NCBI GenBank assembly: GCA_964618855.1
Contig: CAZUCD010000070.1
Span: 1 to 18,526, forward strand
Length of the DNA stretch: 18,526 nucleotides
Origin: CAZUCD01 sp964618855
GTDB taxonomy: Bacteria > Sumerlaeota > Sumerlaeia > SLMS01 > JANRJK01
Direction of reading: 5' to 3'
Each line of letters starts with the position of its first letter. The stretch's first letter is position 1. Shown here piece by piece: positions 1 through 6,850 of this stretch. Under the pieces are notes generated by a model. It did no database searches, was not told the origin of the DNA, and saw nothing but the letters and a program-made list of their open reading frames with translations. The position numbers and the translations under genes are program-made.

Positions 1-36
1 GGAGGTGCGCTGCGAATCTTGGCTTGACGCCAGCTT

Positions 37-48
37 GGGGGGGGGGGG
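37..48. repeat. Homopolymeric run of 12 G upstream of a secreted-protein gene
   Basis: Twelve consecutive G residues lie 34 bases before the start codon at 83. A TTGACG hexamer at 24-29 resembles a -35 element, and the run falls in the interval where a promoter spacer would lie. No convincing -10 element follows; the best is a weak TAAG around 49-52. Long G runs slip during replication, so the tract could vary in length. It could also be an assembly error. Confidence 0.6.
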
Positions 49-82
49 TAAGCGTCTTGAACTTTTCTGATAGGAGAATCGC

Positions 83-595
83 ATGAACCATGTCCACCTG
101 CGTGTCATCTCGCTCTTCCTTGCCGTGGGGATCGTCAGCAGAGCCCCGGGGCGAGATGGCGAGTGCAGCGGCGAGATTCCCCTCGGGGCCGAGTACCAGT
201 GGTGCGAACAGAACATCCTTCCGGAGCCCTACCGGTGCCAACAGGGAGACAACCCGGCCGAGTTCGTTGATTTCGGGCTCTTTACGCAGGAGACCGGCGC
301 CCTCCTGACTGTCTGCGAACGCGAGGAACCCTCGATAGGGGAGTGCGACAACATTGAAGTCGTGTGCCACAAGGTGTACATCCGCGAGTACATTCCCGAT
401 GCGCGTCCGGACATGCGCTGCCTTACGTTCTCGCTCGGTTGCCAATATCACGAGGGTACGAATTGCCGCCACATGATGAGGGACATCCACGTGGTGGACA
501 TATCGGCCCCCAGCGGCCGATGCATCGTGATTCGCAATCCGGACAGCCCCGAGGACCCGGCGACACGGCACACACGCACGCTAAACTGGGCTTGA
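83..595 (+). CDS. Cysteine-rich secreted hypothetical protein
   Basis: A 170-residue protein of no family I recognise. Residues 1 to about 23 form a hydrophobic N-terminus typical of a Sec signal peptide, although the cleavage site is not a clean AxA. The mature part has ten cysteines (28, 41, 52, 78, 88, 95, 113, 120, 128, 147). Their even number and spread suggest a disulfide-stabilised extracytoplasmic fold. The start is supported by an AGGAG at about 73-77 just upstream of the ATG. The next gene begins 80 bases downstream on the same strand and also encodes an exported protein, so the two may share a transcript. Export is inferred from sequence; the function is unknown. Confidence 0.72.
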   Translation: MNHVHLRVISLFLAVGIVSRAPGRDGECSGEIPLGAEYQWCEQNILPEPYRCQQGDNPAEFVDFGLFTQETGALLTVCEREEPSIGECDNIEVVCHKVYIREYIPDARPDMRCLTFSLGCQYHEGTNCRHMMRDIHVVDISAPSGRCIVIRNPDSPEDPATRHTRTLNWA

Positions 596-675
596 ACCTT
601 GGCTGACCGGAGGCACTGGAGAGCCACCGCCCCGGTCTGACTGACAACTCACTCAACCCCCTGGAGATCCCACTC

Positions 676-1731
676 ATGAAGAATCCATTGGTCCGCACGC
701 TCCAGATTCTGGCTGCCTCGACTTCCGTGCTCGCGGGACCCGCGGGGGCACTTGCCGGTGAATCCCAGGAAGCCGCCCGCTCACTTCTCCGCCAGGCGGC
801 GGCCGATTTCGTCTCGATGCAGAAGCAGTTCGCCGCGATCGATGCGGTCATCATCCTGGACGAACAAACAACGATCCGGGATGCCAGGCTCGCCCTCCTG
901 CCGGACAACATCCGGACTGGCGGAAGCCAGGGTCCGGAAGTCGCCCTCGAACGCCGTTGGCGATCCGAGTTGTCGTGGGACCGCGGGACCGGCGATGCCG
1001 TCGTCACCACCACGCGCCTCAGCCACAAACTGAACGGGTCGGAGCAACTCGATCGTGCACGCCCGGTCCTCTTTTCCTGCGTGGACCGCGAAACCCGCAG
1101 CTACTACCCCGTCGTCCAATCCGGCGATGCCACCGCCGAAACGACGCGCACACGGCTCGCCGAGGACATCTACATCCTGACCGATCCAGGCCGGTTGGGG
1201 AGTATCAGCGGCCAGCCTCTGGACCGATATCTCCTCGAACTCGCGGACGGCCAAATCACCTCCGTGCGGGACCCCAAAACAGAAGTCATCGTGTCGGACA
1301 ACGGGACCACCATCAGCCTCCTGATTCGCGAACTCGGGGGTGAGCCATCCGCCCAGTCGGTGACGGCACTTCAATTCTCCCACCATCCACACGGACTGGC
1401 GCTCACCGAGTGGAAGCACGACACCGCGAGGGGCAACTACTCGGTGCGCATTTCGTACGGGGCGTTCCAGGGCCCCACCGGCACCGTTACATATCCGGAA
1501 CTCGTCGAGGAGACGGCGATTGGTCGGAACCCGGATGGCGGGGAGAGGTCAACCACCAGAAGGGCCCGTGTGGAGTCCGCGTCATTCCACCCAGATCCTC
1601 GTCCGGCAACTTACTACCGGGACGAACTGGCCGTCCGGTTCGGCATCAACGCGGCCGACACCATGCAGGAACTCGTTGATGCGCCGACACGCAGCGCAGT
1701 GATTGAACAGGTCGCGCCAGCCCGGGAGTGA
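676..1731 (+). CDS. Secreted hypothetical protein, 351 aa
   Basis: The N-terminus is a clear signal peptide: Lys-3, a hydrophobic core, then Ala-Leu-Ala at 25-27 followed by Gly, so cleavage after residue 27 is likely. The mature protein starts with a helical stretch and continues as alternating polar and hydrophobic strands with many Thr, Ser, Arg and Asp. This would suit a beta-rich periplasmic or outer-membrane-associated fold. A distant likeness to LolA/LolB-type half-barrels is possible but is only an impression. A GGAG about 10 bases before the ATG supports the start. It follows the cysteine-rich secreted protein gene by 80 bases and is followed by a tRNA gene. No catalytic motif was recognised. 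Confidence 0.75.
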   Translation: MKNPLVRTLQILAASTSVLAGPAGALAGESQEAARSLLRQAAADFVSMQKQFAAIDAVIILDEQTTIRDARLALLPDNIRTGGSQGPEVALERRWRSELSWDRGTGDAVVTTTRLSHKLNGSEQLDRARPVLFSCVDRETRSYYPVVQSGDATAETTRTRLAEDIYILTDPGRLGSISGQPLDRYLLELADGQITSVRDPKTEVIVSDNGTTISLLIRELGGEPSAQSVTALQFSHHPHGLALTEWKHDTARGNYSVRISYGAFQGPTGTVTYPELVEETAIGRNPDGGERSTTRRARVESASFHPDPRPATYYRDELAVRFGINAADTMQELVDAPTRSAVIEQVAPARE

Positions 1732-1843
1732 TCGCGACCAGAGGCACCCCCTCTCGAACACAGGAACGGAAATCCTTGACCGCCGGGGGGTGGAGTCCAA
1801 ACCCTTCTCGCCTCGCGCGGGGCCCACACTCTCGCGCCACGGT

Positions 1844-1919
1844 GGGGCAGTAGCTCAGCTGGTAGAGCGCTGCGTTCGCAATGCAGAGGTCACGGGTTCG
1901 ACTCCCGTCTGCTCCACCA
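1844..1919 (+). tRNA. tRNA-Ala, anticodon CGC, CCA encoded
   Basis: A full 76-nt cloverleaf can be folded by eye. The acceptor stem is GGGGCAG (1844-1850) with CTGCTCC, then discriminator A and a genomic CCA at 1917-1919. The D arm is GCTC/GAGC. The anticodon stem is CTGCG/TGCAG with loop TTCGCAA, placing the anticodon CGC at 1877-1879. The T arm is ACGGG/CCCGT with TTCGACT. The third acceptor pair is G3-U70, the main identity element for alanyl-tRNA synthetase, which agrees with the anticodon reading GCG (Ala). A TTGACC at 1776-1781 may be a -35 element, but no good -10 follows. Confidence 0.97.
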
Positions 1920-2259
1920 CCTCACGCCTCCCGAAACATCCCAGCAGTACCCGCAGCGCCCCAAGTGTGGCCGTTGCGCGCTTCCAGCCAACGCGCTTGC
2001 GGGTCGGCGCCATCCGCCGTGCGCCGCCCCCTTTCTCGCGGCGCTCGCGGCCCCGGAGCTATGGGCCCGAAATTCGCAATCACCCGGAGCGAGTCCGAAA
2101 CTGCCCGACCATGGGCGGGTCGGACGGGCAGTTCAGAAGTGGTCGGAAGCAACGCGACCGCCGCTCCGATACTGTCCCGACCGTCCACGAACAAGTCGGC
2201 GCGCCGCCCTGCGCGGTGTCCTGAAGTCCCTGCCTCAAACTCACCGGAGTCGATGTCCC
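1920..2259. other. Intergenic stretch with one possible hairpin
   Basis: I see no gene here. Open frames on either strand give Arg/Pro/Ala-rich translations without recognisable domains. One structure stands out: AACTGCCCG at 2099-2107 pairs with CGGGCAGTT at 2125-2133. Inside the same segment CCGACC (2105-2110) can pair with GGTCGG (2118-2123), giving a nested or alternative stem. No T-run follows, so a simple intrinsic terminator is uncertain. The region should contain the promoter of the downstream operon, but no clear -35/-10 pair is visible. Confidence 0.45.
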
Positions 2260-2601
2260 ATGGCCTTGGAGGTTGCAATCGCCGAGACCCAGCTTTTGCG
2301 CAGGCTGGCGGGGTCGCTCGCCTCGTCGCTCGCGGGGAACGTGGCGGCGCCATCAGGCCGCCTCGATACGAAGGTCCAGTGCGGGATGTTCTTTCGATTG
2401 ATGCCCTGGTCGGGGCAGCGCAGGCGCGTGGGCTCCCTGCCGGATTCGCGTTCGAGCACCGTCGGACAGTACTTCAACGCGTTCCCGTGGGAGGGACCGA
2501 CCCACGTCAGCGTCCCTGATTCCCCCGAGCCTCCCCAGGCACGGCACCGTGCGGCCGGGACCCGGATCGAAGACTTGATCGAACACGTCCTGGGGTCCTA
2601 G
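2260..2601 (+). CDS. Small hypothetical protein, possible first gene of the bilin operon
   Basis: A 113-residue protein I do not recognise. Its third codon positions are overwhelmingly G or C, as in the neighbouring genes, which argues for real coding. A GGAG at about 2247-2250 sits at a suitable distance from the ATG. The stop lies only 7 bases before the ferredoxin start, as expected within an operon. The N-terminal 30 residues are helical and alanine/leucine rich. The middle carries Cys-41 and aromatic residues. The segment at about 85-100 is Pro/Arg rich and the end is a short acidic helix. No signal peptide or metal-binding motif is clear. It could still be a chance open frame within the leader. 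Confidence 0.45.
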   Translation: MALEVAIAETQLLRRLAGSLASSLAGNVAAPSGRLDTKVQCGMFFRLMPWSGQRRRVGSLPDSRSSTVGQYFNAFPWEGPTHVSVPDSPEPPQARHRAAGTRIEDLIEHVLGS

Positions 2602-2608
2602 CCGCGCG

Positions 2609-3085
2609 ATGAAGACGATCGAGCTGGCCACCAGCAATCTCTCCACCGAATGCCAGACGGACACCCCGCTCGCCGGCGGCCTCCTGGCGCTTCAGCTCGA
2701 CGTGCCGATGATGTGCGGCGGCAAGGGGCGCTGCGCCACCTGCCACGTGCACGTCGTCGAGGGGATGGAGAATCTGTCCCCCGTGGCGAACCGCGAGGAA
2801 CTTGCGCTGAACATGCTGAGCCAGCGGTTGCCAAACTCGCGCCTTTCCTGTCAGGCGCGCGTGCGCGGGCGCGTCGTCGTAAAGCTCCCCGACTCGAGCT
2901 ACGTCGAAGGCGTTGCCGAACTCGAGGCCATGGTGGGGCGCCGGGCCGAGCGGGACATCCTGCTCGCGAAGGATGGCCGCGTCCTGGTCGCGCGCGGCCA
3001 GCTCGTCAGCCGATATGTCGTGAACAAGCTCAAGGAGCAATTCTCAGCCCCACCAGGAGCAGGCAATGCCCATCAAGGTGACTGA
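2609..3085 (+). CDS. 2Fe-2S ferredoxin with C-terminal extension
   Basis: The 158-residue protein has a plant/adrenodoxin-type [2Fe-2S] domain in residues 1 to about 95. The four cluster ligands are visible as Cys-36, Cys-42 and Cys-45 (C-x5-C-x2-C, within a CGGKGRCATC segment) and Cys-81. Such proteins carry single electrons in the cytoplasm. Residues about 100-158 form an extra tail beyond the usual ferredoxin. It contains a short segment (about 115-145) with a 'DGRVLVARGQLV' pattern like small beta modules preceding some HD-GYP proteins; this likeness is tentative. The gene heads a tight operon ending in a probable ferredoxin-dependent bilin reductase, so a dedicated electron-donor role is the natural inference. 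The stop overlaps the next gene by 20 bases. Confidence 0.9.
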   Translation: MKTIELATSNLSTECQTDTPLAGGLLALQLDVPMMCGGKGRCATCHVHVVEGMENLSPVANREELALNMLSQRLPNSRLSCQARVRGRVVVKLPDSSYVEGVAELEAMVGRRAERDILLAKDGRVLVARGQLVSRYVVNKLKEQFSAPPGAGNAHQGD

Positions 3086-3728
3086 AGGCGGCCCCGAGGG
3101 GCAGTTCCGCCACAACTACTACGACCCGGACGACTTCTTCGCCCGCGACCCTCGGTCGGGCGAAATCCGCCGCCGCGACGGCCAGCGCGTCGTTGCCGTG
3201 TCGGAGGACTTCATCGCCTCGCTGCTCGCGGGCACCTCGCAGGAGGTCGGCGAGGAGGCGGCGCGTGCGATCCTCTACCAGACCGGCCACCGCTGGGGGC
3301 TCGAGGACATGCGGAACTTCGAGTCCAACATGAAGCAGGAGTTCGGCGGCGTGGAGCTGAGCGAGATGCACCTCGCCTTTGTGCTCGAAACGTGGTGGTG
3401 GCCGCTCACAACACAGGGCTGGGGCGGCTGGAAGTACGACTTCGGCATGAAGGGCAACGGCATCATAACCGTCGACCTCTACGAGTCCGTGATCGCGAAG
3501 AGCCTCGAGCAGTTGGGCAAGCCCGTGTGCTACTGGTATGCCGGGCTGTTCAGCGGCCTCTTCACGTTTCTGAGTCGCAAGGAGCTCTCCTGCATCGAGA
3601 TCCAGTGCTACGCGAGCGGGCACGACGTCTGCAAGTTCATGGTCGGCGCGAACAAGCGGATCAACCCCGCGGCCTTCTGGGTCGAGGAGGGCGCATCAGC
3701 CACCGAAATCCTCAGCAAGCTCGGCTAG
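3066..3728 (+). CDS. V4R-domain protein (first of two paralogues)
   Basis: A 220-residue protein whose C-terminal third (about 145-195) matches the V4R (4-vinyl reductase) domain. A PVCYWYAGLFSGL helix leads into Cys-176-x-Glu-x-x-Cys-181-x7-Cys-189-x-Phe. V4R domains occur in BchJ, in heme- or tetrapyrrole-related proteins and in the effector domains of XylR/DmpR-type regulators, where they bind small hydrophobic ligands. The N-terminal half (Tyr-18 to about 95) is shared with the protein at 4249-4965, so the two are full-length paralogues flanking the globin gene. It has no DNA-binding or membrane segment, so a cytosolic carrier, scaffold or ligand sensor is likelier than a regulator. Translation is probably coupled to the ferredoxin (20-base overlap). 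The ligand is unknown; a bilin or porphyrin is inferred from context. Confidence 0.85.
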   Translation: MPIKVTEGGPEGQFRHNYYDPDDFFARDPRSGEIRRRDGQRVVAVSEDFIASLLAGTSQEVGEEAARAILYQTGHRWGLEDMRNFESNMKQEFGGVELSEMHLAFVLETWWWPLTTQGWGGWKYDFGMKGNGIITVDLYESVIAKSLEQLGKPVCYWYAGLFSGLFTFLSRKELSCIEIQCYASGHDVCKFMVGANKRINPAAFWVEEGASATEILSKLG

Positions 3729-3769
3729 TCCGGCGTCAACACACCAGAAACCGAAGGAGCACAACCACC

Positions 3770-4252
3770 GTGCAGATGACCACGTTCCTGGATTCCGTCC
3801 GGCGCGAGGCCCCCGGACGCGTGATCACACCGGAGGAACTTGAATTGCTCGCCGAGACGGAGCCCTACCTCTCCGCGCGCATCCGCGCCTATCGGGCACT
3901 CATGCGGATCGAGGAGGAGGTGATCTCGACGACCCTCGAGAGCACCTTCAAGCGCTATGACTTCTCCACGGGCAGGGGGGGACTTGGCCAGGCCAAGTGC
4001 GGCCGCGACGTCACGACCGTCTACCGCTACTGCGCGTTCGCCATGCTCGCGGACGACCTCCCCATGCTGGAAAACAAGCTGCTCTTCTGGCTCAGGACGA
4101 TCCTCCAGTCCCTCTCCTTCCCCGGGGGGAAGGGATGCCTCGGGTTCTACTACGGCCTCATGCGCAAGGAAACCATCCGCAGGCTGCCGCGCGAGGACGG
4201 GGAGCTGATCGACCCATTCCTCAAGGCCACGGAGGAAATCCTGTCATCATGA
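3770..4252 (+). CDS. Phycobiliprotein-family globin (BBAG-like)
   Basis: A 160-residue all-helical protein, close to the length of phycocyanin alpha subunits (about 162). The N-terminal part reads like a phycobiliprotein helix pair (APGRVITPEEL, then a long helix). The key stretch is Gly-Gly-Leu-Gly-Gln-Ala-Lys-Cys77-Gly-Arg79-Asp80, followed by a helix with Tyr/Arg and then 'FAMLADDLPMLEN'. This aligns with the Cys84-x-Arg86-Asp87 bilin-attachment helix and the following 'AGD' turn of phycobiliproteins. In those proteins Cys84 bonds the bilin, and Arg86 and Asp87 hold its propionate and pyrrole nitrogens. The GTG at 3770 is preferred because AAGGAG at 3754-3759 lies 10 bases upstream; an ATG at 3776 is the alternative. 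The stop overlaps the next start (ATGA). A bilin lyase is not seen nearby. Bilin binding is inferred. Confidence 0.85.
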   Translation: MQMTTFLDSVRREAPGRVITPEELELLAETEPYLSARIRAYRALMRIEEEVISTTLESTFKRYDFSTGRGGLGQAKCGRDVTTVYRYCAFAMLADDLPMLENKLLFWLRTILQSLSFPGGKGCLGFYYGLMRKETIRRLPREDGELIDPFLKATEEILSS

Positions 4253-4965
4253 ACCGCCAGCCAGCGGAGGCGTCGTCCGAACGGACCATCCCCTTCTACG
4301 AGAACGACTACTTCGCGCACAACCTGCGCACGGGCACGCTCTTCAACCGCTCCGGCACGAAGATGTGCTACCTGCCAAGCGAGCTGCTCCTGTCCCTCAA
4401 GCAGGTGATGGAGGAGGAGATTGGCGACTCGTGGCGCCAGGTTGTGTACCGCGTGGGCCGCATCTGGGGCCGCCGGGTCGCGCGCCGGCTGCAGAAGGAG
4501 CTGACCGACTTCTACAACCGCCCCCTGCACGAGATGCCGGTGCGCGAGTTCACCGCCATCCTCGAGGGATACTTCCGCTACCACGGCTGGGGCGACCTGA
4601 GGCTCGAACTCGCGCACGCGCATGCGGGCTACATTGTCGCGACGCTGGAGAACGGCGCGTTCGTCGAAGTCGTCGGTGCGGGCAACGGCCCCGTCGACAG
4701 CATCGTCTGCGGACTGCTCAGCGAGTTCCTCTGCCAGATCTCCGAACGCACCGACATCGACTGCGTCGAGACCGAGTGCGCCGCGACGGGTCGGCCCAGG
4801 TGCACCTTCATCCTGGGAATCGAATCCCGGCTCGGCACCGTCCGTCGCATGGTCGAGGAGGGCAGGCAGCACGAGGAGATCCTCGGGCACATCGTTCCCC
4901 CGCTCGGAAAGGACGAGATCAGTGACAGCGACACCCAGCAGTCAAGACAGCCCGCGCTACTTTAA
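4249..4965 (+). CDS. V4R-domain protein (second paralogue)
   Basis: A 238-residue paralogue of the protein at 3066-3728. The N-terminal half repeats the same pattern (FYENDYFAHNLRTGTLF, then a long helix with YRVGRIWG). The C-terminal V4R domain (about 145-192) ends in Cys-172-x-Glu-x-x-Cys-177-x7-Cys-185-x-Phe, the same spacing as its paralogue and typical of V4R proteins. There is a further conserved HGWG/QGWG segment in the middle of both. The last 45 residues are a charged helix and a polar tail. The start overlaps the globin stop by four bases (ATGA), and the 3' end overlaps the kinase gene by 44 bases. The position either side of the globin suggests that the two V4R proteins work with it, perhaps as a heterodimer. 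The ligand and activity are not shown by sequence. Confidence 0.85.
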   Translation: MNRQPAEASSERTIPFYENDYFAHNLRTGTLFNRSGTKMCYLPSELLLSLKQVMEEEIGDSWRQVVYRVGRIWGRRVARRLQKELTDFYNRPLHEMPVREFTAILEGYFRYHGWGDLRLELAHAHAGYIVATLENGAFVEVVGAGNGPVDSIVCGLLSEFLCQISERTDIDCVETECAATGRPRCTFILGIESRLGTVRRMVEEGRQHEEILGHIVPPLGKDEISDSDTQQSRQPALL

Positions 4966-5740
4966 CCACCGGCTCGTCGGCGCCGGGGCCGAGGGCGTGA
5001 TCTGGCGCGCCGACGCGCGCACGGGCATCACCCCCGTCGCCATCAAGGAGTACCGCCCAGGCTTTGGACACGCGTTCTACCGCGAGTTGCGCGCCATCCA
5101 GGTCCTCGACCATCCCAACATCGTCAGGCTCCTTGACTTCAGCAACGAACAGGATCGACGCAGGATCGTCTGGGAGTTCTGCTCGGGGGGAAACCTGAGG
5201 CGGTTCATCTCGTCCCCGGGGGGAATCAGCCCAGCCGACTTCCATTCGCTCTTTCGCCAGCTCGCATCCGCCGTGGCGTACCTGGCGGAGATGAACGTCG
5301 TTCACGGCGACATCAAGCCCGAGAACACGCTCAGGGCGCATGCCACCGGCCCCGCCATTTGGAAGCTCGGCGACTTCGGACTGTCCTCCTTCGGCCACAC
5401 CTCGCGCCAGTCCCGGCACGGAACGGTCACCTACCAGGCGCCCGAGGTTCCCGTCGGCCGCCGCTCGACGGCCTCGGACATCTACTCGCTCGGCAGGACC
5501 ATGCACGACGCGCTGAAGGCGACGCGCTTCCGTGGGGAGGGCGATGCCCGCAGCCGCGGCGCACTCCTGCAACTCATCGAGGCCATGACGGAGGAGGCGC
5601 CGGAACTGCGCCCCGGCGCACGCGTCGTGCTGTCCACGCTCTCGCACATAGAAGTCCAGGGTGGCATCGCGTCCTTCATGTCACCCTCCACACCACTGCC
5701 CATTTCGCTCCCGGGAATGGAAGAAGGCCAGGCACCATGA
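4922..5740 (+). CDS. Ser/Thr protein kinase, single-domain
   Basis: The 272 residues are almost entirely a Hanks-type kinase domain: glycine loop GAGAEG (20-25), VAIK with ATP-site Lys-42, helix-C Glu-55, catalytic loop HGDIKPEN (128-135, catalytic Asp-130), DFG (151-153), APE (173-175) and Asp-186 of subdomain IX. All core catalytic residues are present. The Arg of the usual HRD is Gly, so activation-loop control of the RD type is absent. There is no membrane helix or sensor domain, unlike many bacterial PknB-type kinases, so it should be cytosolic. The GTG start at 4922 is chosen because the kinase fold begins about 11 residues later, no usable ATG exists before mid-domain, and an AAGGA lies upstream. 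Likely substrates are operon neighbours, but this is inference. Confidence 0.9.
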   Translation: MTATPSSQDSPRYFNHRLVGAGAEGVIWRADARTGITPVAIKEYRPGFGHAFYRELRAIQVLDHPNIVRLLDFSNEQDRRRIVWEFCSGGNLRRFISSPGGISPADFHSLFRQLASAVAYLAEMNVVHGDIKPENTLRAHATGPAIWKLGDFGLSSFGHTSRQSRHGTVTYQAPEVPVGRRSTASDIYSLGRTMHDALKATRFRGEGDARSRGALLQLIEAMTEEAPELRPGARVVLSTLSHIEVQGGIASFMSPSTPLPISLPGMEEGQAP

Positions 5741-6081
5741 TCCGGCTGCTCTCCAGCATATCCGACATGCTGAGCGTCGCCCTGAGGGGCCGCGTCCAAA
5801 GCCCCCCTTCCGAACAGGCATCCACGGGTGCCTTGCTCGGCGAGGTCGCGGCCAGCGTGTCCGCCGAGGCTCGCGACTACGATGGCGACCCGCGCAAGCC
5901 GGTCGTCGCGCCAATCGCGCCCAGACGGGCCGAGGAGAGCTGGGAACGGCTCGAGCCCGTCCCCGCCGCAGCACCGCGTTCCACCGCCCCTGCGGCCCCG
6001 TCACCAAGCAGTCCGAAGCCCGACGCCAGGATTGAGCCAGGCGCCGAGGACAAGGGCTGGGACATCCTGGGCGGAGTCTGA
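5737..6081 (+). CDS. Small Pro/Ala-rich protein, possible adaptor
   Basis: A 114-residue protein with no recognised family. Residues 1-20 can form an amphipathic helix. Residues about 20-105 are rich in Ala, Pro, Ser, Glu and Arg and look disordered, and the end is a short Trp-containing motif (GWDILGGV). The ATG overlaps the kinase stop (ATGA), and the stop lies three bases before the next start. It sits directly upstream of two ParA-type ATPases. Small, partly disordered adaptor proteins are often encoded beside ParA-type positioning ATPases (for example McdB beside McdA), so a similar adaptor role is a hypothesis. It could equally be a kinase substrate; several Ser and Thr are available. 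Confidence 0.7.
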   Translation: MIRLLSSISDMLSVALRGRVQSPPSEQASTGALLGEVAASVSAEARDYDGDPRKPVVAPIAPRRAEESWERLEPVPAAAPRSTAPAAPSPSSPKPDARIEPGAEDKGWDILGGV

Positions 6082-6084
6082 TCC

Positions 6085-6846
6085 ATGGAACTGATCATGA
6101 TCGGCAGCGCGAAGGGTGGCACGGGAAAGTCCACCGCGGCCGCGCGCCTCGCATCCAACCTCTCCCGCCGCGGCATCGCGTCCGGCGTGGTGGACCTGTC
6201 GCCCTCGCCGACGGCGCACTGGATCAGCGGGAGCGGCGTCTTCTACGCAAGCGGCCGGGCCGCAACGACGGCGATCGCCGCACGCGCCATCTGCAAGCCC
6301 CACGAGGGAAGTGCCCGGATTGCCTTCGTCGACACGGGTCGTCTCGACGACCAGGCACTCGAACCTTGGCTTCCCCTCTGTTCGGGCTTGCTGCTCGTCA
6401 CCTCGATCGACGCGCTCAGTGTCGCCGCCATGCCCGCCATCTGGGGTTCGGTGGAGCGGTTCAGGGCCTCGAATCCGCGGCTCAGGTTCCTCGGGTTCCT
6501 GCCGACGATGGTGCAGCCGGGCTCCGAGCGCCTCAGGCGCAGCGTCGTGGAGAAGTTCCCCGACTGGTTCCTGCGCGAGCACATCCCCTTCGATCCCGAG
6601 GAGGCCCGGCGCCTCCAGGGGGGTTGCTTCTCAGGCCAGGCTGCCATCGCCCCATCGAGCCCCGCCTCGGACGCGTGGGACGGAGTCGCCACGAGGGTCT
6701 GCACCCTTTGCGGAATCGAGCCACCCCGCATTGCCACGGGCCCCGCCCCGAAGGAATCGACGCGGGGCGTGCTCTCGAAGCTGTGGGGACTGGCGGCGAA
6801 GTCGCTCGGCGCGACGCGGCTCGTCACCACGGAAAAGGGGGCCTGA
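6085..6846 (+). CDS. ParA/MinD-family ATPase
   Basis: A 253-residue P-loop ATPase. The deviant Walker A motif AKGGTGKST (9-17) keeps both lysines: signature Lys-10, which reaches across the dimer, and Lys-15. The VVDLSPSPTAHW segment (about 35-46) corresponds to the 'D-x-DPQ...W' switch region of ParA proteins, but has Ser in place of the second Asp. A Walker B-like strand ends in FVDTG at about 82-86. ParA/MinD proteins dimerise with ATP on DNA, membrane or cargo and move or position it. No C-terminal amphipathic MinD-type membrane helix is obvious. A GGAG at 6073-6076 supports the start. The second ParA-like gene follows after four bases, and neither lies near a parB or a plasmid origin. 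Cargo positioning is therefore more likely than chromosome segregation. Confidence 0.85.
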   Translation: MELIMIGSAKGGTGKSTAAARLASNLSRRGIASGVVDLSPSPTAHWISGSGVFYASGRAATTAIAARAICKPHEGSARIAFVDTGRLDDQALEPWLPLCSGLLLVTSIDALSVAAMPAIWGSVERFRASNPRLRFLGFLPTMVQPGSERLRRSVVEKFPDWFLREHIPFDPEEARRLQGGCFSGQAAIAPSSPASDAWDGVATRVCTLCGIEPPRIATGPAPKESTRGVLSKLWGLAAKSLGATRLVTTEKGA

Positions 6847-6850
6847 GCGC

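Noticed and set aside
1703..2224. A 173-residue plus-strand frame running through the tRNA gene
   Set aside because: It contains the complete tRNA-Ala sequence, so it is a by-product of the tRNA region and not a gene.
1922..2353. A 143-residue minus-strand frame after the tRNA
   Set aside because: Arg/Ala/Pro-rich translation, no ribosome binding site or domain, and it overlaps the better-supported plus-strand frame at 2260.
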